From: CAKVON01 sp902475665
Lineage (GTDB): Bacteria; Actinomycetota; Coriobacteriia; Coriobacteriales; Atopobiaceae
NCBI GenBank assembly: GCA_036321795.1
Contig: JAWQCY010000002.1
Location: 1-64,000, forward strand
DNA length: 64,000 bases
Direction: 5' to 3'
The notes below the pieces were generated by a model. The model searched no databases. It was given only the letters and a program-made list of their open reading frames with translations, and was not told the origin of the DNA. Both the position numbers and the translations under genes were made by a program. Below, piece after piece: positions 16,157 through 26,407 of the stretch (its first letter is position 1; every line of letters starts with the position of its first letter).

Positions 16157-16879
16157 CTAGTCGCGAAGAAAGACTGCCACCGCACCCGAATGGCATTCGA
16201 CCTCGTCACCCTCGTGTTCCACGACGTTCGAGACACCGAGGTCGGACAGGACCGGCATGGCGACATGGTCGAGCTCCCAGCGTAGGCCACGCTCACTGGC
16301 GAGGGTGCCAGCGGCGATGGCCACGACGGAGACGGTGCGACCGACATCGCCCGCGCCGGCTCTCCACACGCGTCTTCCCTCAGGGGCAAGGACATGGCAT
16401 TCGAACCCATCCTCCACGAGCATGGGCTCGAGGTCGGCATACTCGCACATCGCACCAAACACCCCGAGAAAGTGGTCAGGCCTGCCACCCGAGGAACAGG
16501 TCAGGATCACCTGGGGCAGTCTCGACCCCTTCGCAAGCGCGCGCTTCTCGGCACGATTGGTGGCGTCTAGCTCGCCGCTGGGGTCGCGGAGGATCCGTAG
16601 GGCAAGGCCAAGGTCCGTGTAGTCCTTCTGCGTGGTAAACGCGCGGACGGCACAGCCCATCTCATCGAGTCTCGACAGCGAGGCGGGTGACGCGCTGTCC
16701 GCGTCCCCCACGAAGTCATTCGGCGTTACGTCGGCTGCCATGCAGGCATCCAGGCCGCGATCGACTGCCACCACACGGTCGACGTCAGACACGAGCCTGC
16801 GGAGAAGTTCCGGCGAGCTCGGTTCGGGCGAGCCCGCGACGACGAGCACCCGCTCGCGCGGGCGGTACTCCCCCACCAC
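16157..16879 (-). CDS. thiN: Thiamine pyrophosphokinase
   Basis: 240 aa. Transfers pyrophosphate from ATP to thiamine to give the cofactor TPP. Motifs: AVDRGLDAC (38-46), GDADS (58-62), KDYTD (85-89), and SSGGRPDHFLG near 128, the usual catalytic set of this family. The start is GTG at 16879, 2 nt after the upstream HAD gene, so the two are co-transcribed. thiN next to rpmB is a conserved Gram-positive arrangement. The 23-nt repeat island lies just downstream. Confidence 0.9.
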   Translation of the reverse strand: MVGEYRPRERVLVVAGSPEPSSPELLRRLVSDVDRVVAVDRGLDACMAADVTPNDFVGDADSASPASLSRLDEMGCAVRAFTTQKDYTDLGLALRILRDPSGELDATNRAEKRALAKGSRLPQVILTCSSGGRPDHFLGVFGAMCEYADLEPMLVEDGFECHVLAPEGRRVWRAGAGDVGRTVSVVAIAAGTLASERGLRWELDHVAMPVLSDLGVSNVVEHEGDEVECHSGAVAVFLRD

Positions 16880-16881
16880 GG

Positions 16882-17553
16882 CTAGTCGAGTCCCTGCAGC
16901 AGTGACAGGCTGACATCGTCATACTCGTTCGAGAAGACGCGGCTGTGCTCGCGGGCGAACTTCTCGTCACGCCCGTCGTGGTCGTTGTGGATGCAGACGT
17001 TGGGGAAGCCGGCACGCTCCGAGGTGGTCAGGCCGAAGGGCGCGTCCTCGAAGACCCAAGTGGTCTCGCGCTGGGTGCCGAGCTTCTCGAGGGCCTGAAA
17101 GTAGATCTCGGGCTCCTCCTTGGAAAGGCCCAGGTCCTCCGCGCTCACGATGTCGACGAAGAAGTCACGCAACCCATGGACGCGCAGGCACAGGTCGACC
17201 TCGGGAGCCCCCGTCGACGAGGCGACGATCATCGGGATGTCGGCGTCGGCGAGACTCTGAAGGAACGCACGCGTGCCGTCGTAGGGCTTGACCGTGTGCT
17301 CGTAGCCCTCGCGCACAAGCTGGCGCAGCTCCTCGAAAAGCTCCTCGGCAGAAGCATCGATGCCCAACTCAAGCCCAAGCTCGCGACACTCGTCGGGCAC
17401 GCTCAGCGGCTCGCACTTGTCCACCAGGGCGCAGACGCGCTCGTCCTTGGGAAAGCCATGCCTTTCGAGAAGGTCGTAGAACAGGGTCTCCCACATGGGC
17501 ATGGAGTCGACGAGGGTGCCGTCGCAGTCGAAGATTGCTCCGGTGATTGCCAT
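16882..17553 (-). CDS. HAD-superfamily hydrolase, beta-phosphoglucomutase/phosphatase-like
   Basis: 223 aa. The nucleophile motif DCDGTLVDS is at 9-17; VASSTGAP (motif II) is in the middle; SKEEPEIYFQALEKLG carries the motif III lysine (unusually KEEP rather than KP-P); and VFEDAPFGLTTSERAGF is motif IV with the acidic pair. A helical cap occupies about 20-95. The substrate cannot be named; phosphosugars or nucleotides are usual. Pairing with thiN could hint at thiamine-phosphate turnover, but that is speculation. Confidence 0.82.
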   Translation of the reverse strand: MAITGAIFDCDGTLVDSMPMWETLFYDLLERHGFPKDERVCALVDKCEPLSVPDECRELGLELGIDASAEELFEELRQLVREGYEHTVKPYDGTRAFLQSLADADIPMIVASSTGAPEVDLCLRVHGLRDFFVDIVSAEDLGLSKEEPEIYFQALEKLGTQRETTWVFEDAPFGLTTSERAGFPNVCIHNDHDGRDEKFAREHSRVFSNEYDDVSLSLLQGLD

Positions 17554-17750
17554 GGATGCCTACCTTTCCGTCGTGGGCGAAACAGCCGCGCGACGGGCGT
17601 CGGCGCTGCCGCGATTTGTCCGCCCCATGGTAAAGCTTACGCTCGGGGCAGACAACGTGGCGCAAGCGCCTGGGTTTGGGTACAGTTAGTCCTGCGTGCG
17701 CGAACGCGCCGTGACGAAATACGATTGCACTTCGAAAGGTATGTTCCAAC

Positions 17751-17987
17751 ATGGCTCGTTATGACTATCGCTGCAACAACTGCTCGCTCACGTTCGAGGT
17801 CGAGCACCCCATGACGGCGCACCCCAAGGTCACCTGCCCCAAGTGCGGCCGCGAGGCGCAGCGCGTCTTCGTCGCCTCGGGCATCGCCTTCAAGGGCTCC
17901 GGCTTCTACAACACCGACCAGCGCGGCCACTCGTCGCACTCCTGCGGCAGCTGCTCCGGCGGCAGCTGCCCCTCGTGCTCACGCTAG
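17751..17987 (+). CDS. FmdB-family zinc-ribbon protein
   Basis: 78 aa. MARYDYRCNNCSLTFEVEH start with CxxC at C8/C11 and a second CPKC at C29/C32, the FmdB (putative regulatory protein) zinc ribbon. A Gly/Ser/Cys-rich tail (CGSCSGGSCPSC) extends the cysteine content. The function of the family is poorly known. It is a single-gene unit, with CGAAAGG upstream of the ATG and a bidirectional terminator shared with glpX downstream. Confidence 0.88.
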   Translation: MARYDYRCNNCSLTFEVEHPMTAHPKVTCPKCGREAQRVFVASGIAFKGSGFYNTDQRGHSSHSCGSCSGGSCPSCSR

Positions 17988-18025
17988 CGAGAATTCACAC
18001 GGACAGCCACGTCCGACACGGCAAG

Positions 18026-18062
18026 AAAAGGCCTGCATCCCACCCGAGATGCAGGCCTTTTT
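18026..18062. terminator. Bidirectional terminator between fmdB and glpX
   Basis: AAAAGGCCTGCATC (18026-18039) pairs with GATGCAGGCCTTTT (18048-18061) around an 8-nt loop. A T-run follows on the plus strand (to 18062) and four T follow on the minus strand. It ends fmdB and the minus-strand metK-glpX string. Confidence 0.93.
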
Positions 18063-18095
18063 CATTGCGAGAAGGACCCGACGGCGCGCCGACGA

Positions 18096-19184
18096 CTAGA
18101 AAATCGAGTCATGCAGGCCAGGCTCGGAGACGTCCGTGCCAAAGCTGCCCGAGCGATAGAGGGTCCTCACGAAGGTGGTCGTGTGCTCGACCGAGCTCAT
18201 TACCAAGGACTCGGTGGTGACGGAACCGTCACGGCCGCGACGCACGCCGGATAGCATCTCGCCGTCGGTGATGCCCGTGGCGACGAAGTGGATGTCGTTC
18301 GTGCGGACGATCTCGTCCATGTTGATGATGCCGTCGACGTCGAAGTCGCACACGGCCGCCGCCGCGTCGCGCTCGCCGGGCTCGGTGAAGTGGAAGCGGC
18401 CCTGGAAGAAGCCGCCGAGCGCCTTGAGGCCGGCACAGGCAAGAACGCCCTCGGGGCCGCCGCCCTCGCCGACCAGCATGTCGACATCGGTCCCCTCGAT
18501 GGCGCAGGACAGCGAGGCCTGCACGTCACCGTCGTAGATGAGGCGGACGCGGGCACCCGTCTCGCGGACCTCCCGGATCAGGTCCGCATGGCGGGAGCGG
18601 TCGAGAATGCAGACGACGACCTCGGACACGGGCTTGTCCAAGGCGCGCGCGACCGCGGCGACGTTGTGTGCCGCGGGACGGTCGATGCCGACGTCGCAAG
18701 GGTCGACGGCGGGGCCGCAAGCGAGCTTGTACATGCGCTCGACCGGCGCGTTGAGCAGCGTCTCGCGCGGGGCGAAGGCGATGGCCGAAATCGCGTTGGG
18801 CTGGTTGTTGGCGACGAGGTTGGTACCCTCGATGGGGTCGACGGCGATGTCAAGCGAGTCGCCACCGCGACCGACGACCTCGCCACGGCGCAGGATGTCG
18901 TGAACGGAGCCGGGCTCGCTTCCCTCGATCCTCTCGCGCTGACCAAGGACGACGTGACCGGACATGCTCATGGCACCCAAGCCGCGCCTGACCGCCGTCA
19001 TGGCGTCGGCGTTGGCCGACACCTGGTCGGCTCGCCCGTTCCATGCCGCGGCTCGGATGGCCGTGGCCTCGCAGACCTTACGGAAGTTCGTGATGAGACT
19101 CTGCCTCACTCGGGGCACCTCCATGGATTTGCACGGGATGTGGCGAAGGTCGCCCGACATGGCGGCGCGACCATACCGCCCCAT
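18096..19184 (-). CDS. glpX: GlpX-like class II fructose-1,6-bisphosphatase homologue with altered active site
   Basis: Up to 362 aa; an internal ATG at 19124 (MEVPRVRQSL) would give 342 aa and fits the family N terminus better. Neither start has a clear ribosome site. DPIEGTN and GGGPEGVL match the GlpX metal/substrate motifs, and FVATGITDGEMLSG is typical of the C-terminal half. By ungapped alignment to E. coli GlpX from memory, K29, D33 and E57 are Q, N and Q here: DKNTAD becomes DQVSAN and GEGE becomes GQRE. The D61 position is also changed. It may be inactive, use another substrate, or be a divergent SBPase-like enzyme. Last gene of the minus-strand string. Confidence 0.75.
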   Translation of the reverse strand: MGRYGRAAMSGDLRHIPCKSMEVPRVRQSLITNFRKVCEATAIRAAAWNGRADQVSANADAMTAVRRGLGAMSMSGHVVLGQRERIEGSEPGSVHDILRRGEVVGRGGDSLDIAVDPIEGTNLVANNQPNAISAIAFAPRETLLNAPVERMYKLACGPAVDPCDVGIDRPAAHNVAAVARALDKPVSEVVVCILDRSRHADLIREVRETGARVRLIYDGDVQASLSCAIEGTDVDMLVGEGGGPEGVLACAGLKALGGFFQGRFHFTEPGERDAAAAVCDFDVDGIINMDEIVRTNDIHFVATGITDGEMLSGVRRGRDGSVTTESLVMSSVEHTTTFVRTLYRSGSFGTDVSEPGLHDSIF

Positions 19185-19206
19185 GCTAGCCGCAAGGGAG
19201 CCGAAG

Positions 19207-20661
19207 CTACCCCACCCTCACAAAACGTGCGCAGAAGTGTCCGTCGAACGAGCCCTCACGAGGGTGAGAGCGGAACATGCCGCGCTCGTCGACATGGGGA
19301 GAGACGAGCTCCAAGACCGAAGCGTCATTCTCGACGAGGGGAGCCTCGCGCACGTCGGCCAGCGCGAACGGACGACCCTCGTCCGACGCCAGGAAAGAGT
19401 CGACCACGCGGACGTCCTCCTCGTCCAGGACGGAGCATGTCGAGAAGACCAGCGAGCCCGATGCCCGCACGCGCGCGCTCGCCGCGCGAAGTATCTGCAG
19501 CTGAAGCCCGGCGAGCTCGGGGGCCGACTCGCGGGCAAGGCCCCAGACAATTTCGGGATGGCGTCGCATGGTGCCGGTGCCGGTGCATGGCGCGTCAACG
19601 AACACGAGGTCAAACATGTCGTCACGAGCGATGCCGACGGGCTCGCAGGCGGCGGTGTCCCCAAGCAGGCGGGCGTCGAGGGTCAGGCAGCGAGTGTGGT
19701 CGGCCAGGCCGCGGGCGAGCCTGTCCCGGGCGACGCCGGACTTGTAGTCGACTGAGTCGACGCCGGTTATTTTGCAGGCGCCTCCCTGGCCGATGGCCGC
19801 CTCCTCCAAAAGCAACGTCTTGGTTGCCCTGCCCTGCCCCACCTCGAGGACACGCGACCCGGGCGCGGGCGACGCGATGCGCGCGACGAGGCGTGCGGCC
19901 ATGTCGCTCACGACGACGTCTGCGGATGTGACGAGGTCGGAGGCGGCGAGGCCGGCGGCACTCGGCAGCGCCCAGGTGCCCGCAAGCTCGGTGGCCCGCG
20001 GGTCGAGCCCTGCCACACGAAGCATCGCCGGCACCTCGTCTGGGGAGTGAAGGGCGGCGTTGCCCGAGACCCAGACCGGTGCGGGCTCGAGCGAGCAGGC
20101 GGCCATCTCGCAGCAGGCAGGCACGCCCAGGCTACCGACAAGGTCGCGAGCGAGCCACTCGGGCCAACCGGCAACGAGGGCCAGGTCACAGGCATCGGCT
20201 GACGCCTCATCGACGCGGGCGCGGGCCTCGGCGACGAGTGGCGCGTCCTTCTCGGCGACGCGCCGCAGGACCGCGTTGGCAAGCCCACAGGCGCGCGGGG
20301 CGACACCACGGACGAGCTCGACCCCCTGACTCACCGCAACCGCGCCCGCAGTCCCGAGATACATCAGCTCGAAGGCGGAGACTCGCAGCGCGTCGCGAAC
20401 GCGCGGCTCGAGCGAGCCGGGCCTTGCAAGGTACGCCCCCAAGGCGGCGTCGAGCCTGCCCGACGTAGCGACGACGCCGAGCACCAGGCGCTCGGCCAGC
20501 CCCTTGTCGCGGGCATCCAGGCGAGAGAGCGACTCGGAGCGTCGCATGAGGTCGCGGGCCCGGGCGTCGCGCCTGCGCACCTCGCCGAGGACGCCCAGCG
20601 CGGCCACGCGGGCAGCGGACGCCGAGCCGCGTGGCGGGCGACGCGCTACACGCGAGCCCAA
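19207..20661 (-). CDS. rsmB: 16S rRNA (cytosine967-C5)-methyltransferase
   Basis: 484 aa. The N-terminal NusB-like helical domain (about 10-150) includes LDARDKGLAERLVLGVV. The SAM fold includes RVLEVGQGRATKT, motif IV VDAPCTGTGTMRRHPEI and motif VI FSTCSVLDEED with the catalytic cysteine. The loop usually reading GxGGKT is GQGRATKT. The start is TTG at 20661 with AAGGA 8 nt upstream. It overlaps the end of fmt by 16 nt, which supports coupling. fmt-rsmB adjacency is very common in bacteria. Confidence 0.92.
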   Translation of the reverse strand: MGSRVARRPPRGSASAARVAALGVLGEVRRRDARARDLMRRSESLSRLDARDKGLAERLVLGVVATSGRLDAALGAYLARPGSLEPRVRDALRVSAFELMYLGTAGAVAVSQGVELVRGVAPRACGLANAVLRRVAEKDAPLVAEARARVDEASADACDLALVAGWPEWLARDLVGSLGVPACCEMAACSLEPAPVWVSGNAALHSPDEVPAMLRVAGLDPRATELAGTWALPSAAGLAASDLVTSADVVVSDMAARLVARIASPAPGSRVLEVGQGRATKTLLLEEAAIGQGGACKITGVDSVDYKSGVARDRLARGLADHTRCLTLDARLLGDTAACEPVGIARDDMFDLVFVDAPCTGTGTMRRHPEIVWGLARESAPELAGLQLQILRAASARVRASGSLVFSTCSVLDEEDVRVVDSFLASDEGRPFALADVREAPLVENDASVLELVSPHVDERGMFRSHPREGSFDGHFCARFVRVG

Positions 20662-21563
20662 GAGTCATCCTTGCCGGCGATGCCCGCGGCAAACGCCTGC
20701 GCCGCCATGGCACGCTTGCCGTCGGGCTTGACCTGCTCGAGGCGAAGCGCGCCCTCGGAGCAGCCGAGCCAGATGCGGCCCTTGCGCACGAGCACGCGGG
20801 CGCGCTCGACCTCGACGCCCGGGTCGGGCTCGGCGGCGAGCACGCGCAGGGCGCGACCGGAGACGACACAGCGCGACGGCGCGGTGTCGCCGGAGGCCCT
20901 GACCAGGCGCGCGTTCTTCTCGGCAGAGAAATCGGGGTCGAGAAGGACCTCGTCCTTGCGGATCTTCTTGGCGTAGGTCACGAGCGACTCGTCCTGCTCG
21001 ACCCACTGGGCCGTGCCGTCGGCGATGGCAGGCAGCGCCGCGGCGAGCTCGTCGGCACCCAGGCGCGCGAGCTCGTCCAAGAGCCGCGCGCTGGTGAGGC
21101 CGGAGCAGTCGACGTCGGCCTGACGGCAATAGGCACCGGCGTCGAGGTCGTGGACGACGCGCATGATCGAGACGCCGGCACGCTCGTCGCCGGCAAGTAT
21201 CGCCCTTTGGATGGGGGCGGCACCGCGCCAGCGCGGCAGGCTCGAGGCATGGACGTTGACGCAACCCAGGCGCGCGGCGTCGAGGAGGGCATCGGGAAGC
21301 AGGCAGCCGAACGCGGCGACCACGCCCAGGTCGCACGAGAGCGACCCGATGCGCTCGACCAGGGCGTCGTCGACACGGGATGCCTCGACGACCTCGAGAC
21401 CGAGCTCGAGGGCACGTGCCTTGACAGGCGACGGCTCGAGCTTGCGGCCGCGGGAGCGGACGGCGTCCGGGCGCGTGACGACGAGCGCGAGGTCGGTCGT
21501 GGCGGCGATGCGCTCGAGCGACGGGACGGCAAAGTCGGGCGTCCCCATGAAGAAGGTGCGCAA
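20646..21563 (-). CDS. fmt: Methionyl-tRNA formyltransferase
   Basis: 305 aa. Formylates initiator Met-tRNA using 10-formyl-THF. FFMGTPDFAVPSLERI at the N terminus and NVHASSLPRWRGAAPIQRAI around 100 with the catalytic Asn/His, plus VVHDLDAGA near 140, identify it. I chose the TTG at 21563 because it gives exactly the family start and has GGGGG 6-7 nt upstream; the first ATG (MGTPD) would remove the first strand. It lies 10 nt after the def stop. Deformylase and formyltransferase are functional partners. Confidence 0.94.
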   Translation of the reverse strand: MRTFFMGTPDFAVPSLERIAATTDLALVVTRPDAVRSRGRKLEPSPVKARALELGLEVVEASRVDDALVERIGSLSCDLGVVAAFGCLLPDALLDAARLGCVNVHASSLPRWRGAAPIQRAILAGDERAGVSIMRVVHDLDAGAYCRQADVDCSGLTSARLLDELARLGADELAAALPAIADGTAQWVEQDESLVTYAKKIRKDEVLLDPDFSAEKNARLVRASGDTAPSRCVVSGRALRVLAAEPDPGVEVERARVLVRKGRIWLGCSEGALRLEQVKPDGKRAMAAQAFAAGIAGKDDSWARV

Positions 21564-21573
21564 GGTGTGCCCC

Positions 21574-22113
21574 CTACTCGACCGAGGTCTCGCCCGGGCG
21601 GGCGCCGGACTCGAGGGCCTTCTCGTACTCGGCCATGGCACGGGCGCGCTTGAGGGGCGGCAGGTGGTCGACCATGGTGGTGCCGTGCAGGTGGTCGATC
21701 TCGTGCTGGAGGCACACGCACATCAGGTTGTGCTCGGCCTCGTACTCCATGAGGTCACCGTCGAGGTTGCGGGCATGGACGCGCACATGGCTCGGGCGCG
21801 TCACGCTGACCGAGATGCCGGGAAACGACAGGCAGCCCTCGTCGAAGGGCTCGGGGTCGCCGTCGGCCTCGATGATGCGAGGGTTGATCAGGACGTAGGG
21901 ATTCTTGGGGCCGTCGCCGTAGTCGACGTCGATGACGACGAGCTGCACGAGCTCGCCGACCTGCGGGGCGGCAAGGCCGCAGCCGTCGGTCGCGTACATG
22001 GTCTCGAGCATGCGCTCGGCAAGCTCGCGGACCGAGTCGTCAATCTCGTCGATGGGGGCGCACTCCTGCGAGAGGCGCTGGTCGGGCGAAAGCACGATGT
22101 CCATGGTGCTCAT
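21574..22113 (-). CDS. def: Peptide deformylase
   Basis: 179 aa. Metalloenzyme that removes the formyl group from nascent proteins. All three motifs are intact: GCGLAAPQVG (44-53), EGCLSFPG (92-99, metal Cys) and QHEIDHLHG (136-144, HExxH-type). The C-terminal extension is charged. It follows priA after 32 nt and precedes fmt in the order priA-def-fmt-rsmB, a widely conserved set. Confidence 0.97.
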   Translation of the reverse strand: MSTMDIVLSPDQRLSQECAPIDEIDDSVRELAERMLETMYATDGCGLAAPQVGELVQLVVIDVDYGDGPKNPYVLINPRIIEADGDPEPFDEGCLSFPGISVSVTRPSHVRVHARNLDGDLMEYEAEHNLMCVCLQHEIDHLHGTTMVDHLPPLKRARAMAEYEKALESGARPGETSVE

Positions 22114-22145
22114 AGGTTCTTCTCTCCAGTCGTTGTTTCGGACGG

Positions 22146-24464
22146 CTACATGAGGTCGTACGCATCGATGTCAAGGGCCATGTTACTACCCAGCCTGCCG
22201 CCGAAACGGGCGGATACGGCGGCCGCGCATTCCGAGAGCAGGGGGCCGGGCTCGCTGTCGAGCGGTGCCTTGACCAGGACGTGCCTGCGGAAGCGGTCCT
22301 TGACTCGGGCCTTGAGGCACTCGGCGGGCCCCAGGACGCGCCACCCGTCCATGCAGGCGACGCGCGAGCGGACCTCGTCGGCCATGGCGCGACAGACGCG
22401 TTCGACGCGGGACTCGTCGCGGCCCCACACGATCACGTTGGCGAGGCGGGCATAGGGCGGGTAGCTGGCCTCCCGCCTGTCCGCGAGCTCGCAGGACAGG
22501 AAGACCTCGCGGTCGTGCTCGGCCACGGCGCGGATCGCCGGGTGGCTCGACCAGTAGGTCTGGACGATGACCTGGCCGGGCCTCTCCCCTCGCCCGGCAC
22601 GGCCCGCGACCTGCTCCAGAAGGTCGTAGGTCCTCTCGGCGGCGCGGAAGTCGGGCAGCTTGAGGGTCGTGTCGGCGTTGATGACGCCCACCACGGTGAC
22701 CTCGGGGAAGTCCAGGCCCTTGGCGATCATCTGCGTGCCCACGAGCACGGCGCGCTCGGCCGCGTCGAAGCGCTCGAGCAGGCGCTGGTGGGCACCCTTT
22801 GCCCTGGTCGTGTCGGCGTCCATGCGCACGACGTCGACGCCGTCGGGCAGGAGCACGCCCAGCTCGTCCTCGACGCGCTGCGTGCCCACGCCGAACTGCG
22901 CGAGGTAGCGGCTCCCACAGTTGGGGCACTTGGTCGTGGGGTCGGGATAGGCCCTCACCGGCCAGGAGGTCCCGCAGGTGTGGCACATGAGCGAGTGAGT
23001 GCGTTCGTGGTAGGTGAGCGCCGTCGAGCAGTGCGGGCAGCTCGGGACGCATCCGCACTCGCGACACATGAGGAAGTTGGCGAAGCCGCGGCGGTTGAGC
23101 ATGAGGACGGCCTTCTCGCCGCGGTCGCATGCGTCCAGCAGGGCCTCGCGCAAGGGTGCCGAGAAGATCGAGCGGTTCCCCGAGGCAAACTGCTGGGCCA
23201 TGTCAACGACGCGGACCGTGGGCAGAAGCGAGGACCCCGGGCGCTCGGTCATGCGGACGCGGGTCCAAGACCCGCCCGCGTGGGAGCCGGCGGCGCAACG
23301 CCCCAGGCTCTCCAGCGAGGGGGTCGCGGAGCCCAACACCAGGGCGCACCCGCGCTCCCGGGCCATGCGAGCCGCCACCTCGCGGGCGTGGTACCGCGGC
23401 GAGGAGTCCTGCTTGTAGGAGGCCTCGTGCTCCTCGTCGATGATGATGAGGCCGACGTCGGGCACGGGGGCAAACAGGGCGGAACGCGCGCCCACGACGA
23501 CGTGTGCGCGCCCACGGCGCAACAGGTCCCACTGGTCGAAGCGCTCCCCGTCGGACAGGCGGGAGTGCAGGACCGCGACGTCGTCGCCGAACCTGGAGCG
23601 GAAGCGGCCGACGGTCTGGGCGGTGAGCGAGATCTCGGGGACGAGCACGATGGCGCCGCGGCCGCGGGACAGGGCGGCCTCGATCGCGGCGAGGTAGACC
23701 TCCGTCTTGCCCGAGCCGGTCACGCCGTCCACCAAGACGACGTCGCCCGCGGCGGCCTCGCTCGCGCGGGCGATCGCCGCAAGCGCGTCCACCTGGCCTC
23801 GGGTCAGTTCGCGTGGCCTGGGTGCGGCCGCCGACGACAGGGACGTGGCGTCGCCCGAACCACGGACCTGACGTCGGGACTCGACGCTCACGACCCCCCT
23901 CTTGGCGAGGGCGGAGACGGCCGCCGAAGCGCCGGGGATGGTGGCGCCGAGCTCGGACAGGCGCATGCCTCCCGCGGCGAGCGCCTCCAGCACGGCCCTC
24001 TGCCTGCTCGCGTTTCGGGCGGGCTCGAAGTCCGCGGCGGACGCCGAGAGGGCGACCCAGCGCTCGTCGACGGCGCCGGTCGAGTCCGAGACGAGCCTCC
24101 AGGGCTCGCCAGGCGCATCGCGGACGACCTTGACCTTCTGTCCCGGGGCAAGAAACGGCCTCACCGCGTCGGCGACGGGGCACGCGTACTCGCGTGCCAT
24201 CCACATGGCGACACGGGCAGACACCTCGTCGAAGGCGGGTTCGGCCAGAACCTGCGAGACGGGCCTGACCCTCGAGGGGTCGACACCTGCGGCCGGCTCC
24301 CCCGAGACGGACATGACGTAGCCCACGACCTCGCGGCTCCCCAAGGGAACGAGAACGGTCGCGCCAACGGCCACCTCACCCGCAAGCGATTCGGGCACCA
24401 GGTAGTCGAACGTCCCGTCAAGGGCGCGTGTCGGTATGTCAAGCACGACGCCCGCGTATGTCAT
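22146..24464 (-). CDS. priA: Primosomal protein N' (replication restart helicase PriA)
   Basis: 772 aa. DNA-binding domain about 1-105; Walker A GVTGSGKT (247-254); IIDEEHEASYKQD with DEEH at 343-346; eight zinc-binding cysteines C467, C470, C476, C479, C494, C497, C513 and C516; and a C-terminal helicase lobe with GRAGRGERPGQV. The start ATG at 24464 overlaps the preceding gene's TGA as ATGA. It reloads the replisome at stalled forks. RecG, also encoded here, acts on the same structures. Confidence 0.95.
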   Translation of the reverse strand: MTYAGVVLDIPTRALDGTFDYLVPESLAGEVAVGATVLVPLGSREVVGYVMSVSGEPAAGVDPSRVRPVSQVLAEPAFDEVSARVAMWMAREYACPVADAVRPFLAPGQKVKVVRDAPGEPWRLVSDSTGAVDERWVALSASAADFEPARNASRQRAVLEALAAGGMRLSELGATIPGASAAVSALAKRGVVSVESRRQVRGSGDATSLSSAAAPRPRELTRGQVDALAAIARASEAAAGDVVLVDGVTGSGKTEVYLAAIEAALSRGRGAIVLVPEISLTAQTVGRFRSRFGDDVAVLHSRLSDGERFDQWDLLRRGRAHVVVGARSALFAPVPDVGLIIIDEEHEASYKQDSSPRYHAREVAARMARERGCALVLGSATPSLESLGRCAAGSHAGGSWTRVRMTERPGSSLLPTVRVVDMAQQFASGNRSIFSAPLREALLDACDRGEKAVLMLNRRGFANFLMCRECGCVPSCPHCSTALTYHERTHSLMCHTCGTSWPVRAYPDPTTKCPNCGSRYLAQFGVGTQRVEDELGVLLPDGVDVVRMDADTTRAKGAHQRLLERFDAAERAVLVGTQMIAKGLDFPEVTVVGVINADTTLKLPDFRAAERTYDLLEQVAGRAGRGERPGQVIVQTYWSSHPAIRAVAEHDREVFLSCELADRREASYPPYARLANVIVWGRDESRVERVCRAMADEVRSRVACMDGWRVLGPAECLKARVKDRFRRHVLVKAPLDSEPGPLLSECAAAVSARFGGRLGSNMALDIDAYDLM

Positions 24465-25066
24465 GCGCGGGCCCCGCCCCGTGCGGGATCGAAGATGTTC
24501 TCGAGCGAGAAGGACCGGGCCGACTCGTCGAACGAGAAGACCATGACGGCGCAGTTGGGGAGGCGTTCGGGGAGCGTCTCGCCAGGCGCGATCGCCGTGG
24601 CGACGAACTGCCTGGAGGCGCTGCCGTGCGAGACGGCCAGAAGCGTCGACACGCCATCGGAGCAGATGTCGGATGCCAGGGCACGCACCATGCGCTCGCG
24701 AACGGCATCGTCCCCCTCGCCGCCGAAGGGGACGAGGGCGTCGCCCGGGTTCCAGACGTCGCAGGGCAACTCGTCGAAGGGGCCTCCCTCGAACGACCCG
24801 TACGCCCGCTCGATGATCCCGGGCTCGGCTTCGACGTCGCCGCCAAACCCCAGGCCGCAGGCGATTATGGCAGCGGTGGACATGGCGCGCCCCAAGGGGG
24901 ACGAGACCATACGGTCGGGCACGACATCGTGGCCGGAAAGCCACAGGGCGGCATCATGCGCCTGCGCACGGCCGGCGGGCGTGAGGGGCGAGTCACACTG
25001 CCCCTGCACGGCCCTTCTCACATTGAACTCCGTCTGGCCATGTCTGACCAGGTACAGACGCCTCAA
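24461..25066 (-). CDS. Histidine phosphatase family protein (phosphoglycerate mutase-like)
   Basis: 201 aa. LVRHGQTEFN at 6-15 carries the phosphorylated histidine. SSPLGRAMSTA carries the conserved arginine, and VSHGSASRQF near 145 the second histidine. The length and single-domain fold suit a small-molecule phosphatase (CobC/PhoE-like) rather than glycolytic PGM; the substrate is unknown. TTG start with GGGGGAG upstream; 4-nt overlap with priA. It lies 37 nt after metK, so it is probably in the same SAM-controlled transcript. Confidence 0.85.
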   Translation of the reverse strand: MRRLYLVRHGQTEFNVRRAVQGQCDSPLTPAGRAQAHDAALWLSGHDVVPDRMVSSPLGRAMSTAAIIACGLGFGGDVEAEPGIIERAYGSFEGGPFDELPCDVWNPGDALVPFGGEGDDAVRERMVRALASDICSDGVSTLLAVSHGSASRQFVATAIAPGETLPERLPNCAVMVFSFDESARSFSLENIFDPARGGARA

Positions 25067-25103
25067 ACTCTCCCCCTTCCGCCGACGTGGGTGTAATCCG
25101 GGA

Positions 25104-26366
<1,263 letters not shown>

Positions 26367-26407
26367 GTCGGATTCCTCCAGTCGGGCATGTTGGCCCGTT
26401 TAGACTT

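Noticed and set aside
15634..16196. Short open frames across the repeat island on both strands
   Set aside because: They lack ribosome sites, have odd composition, and their internal similarity comes only from the DNA repeats.
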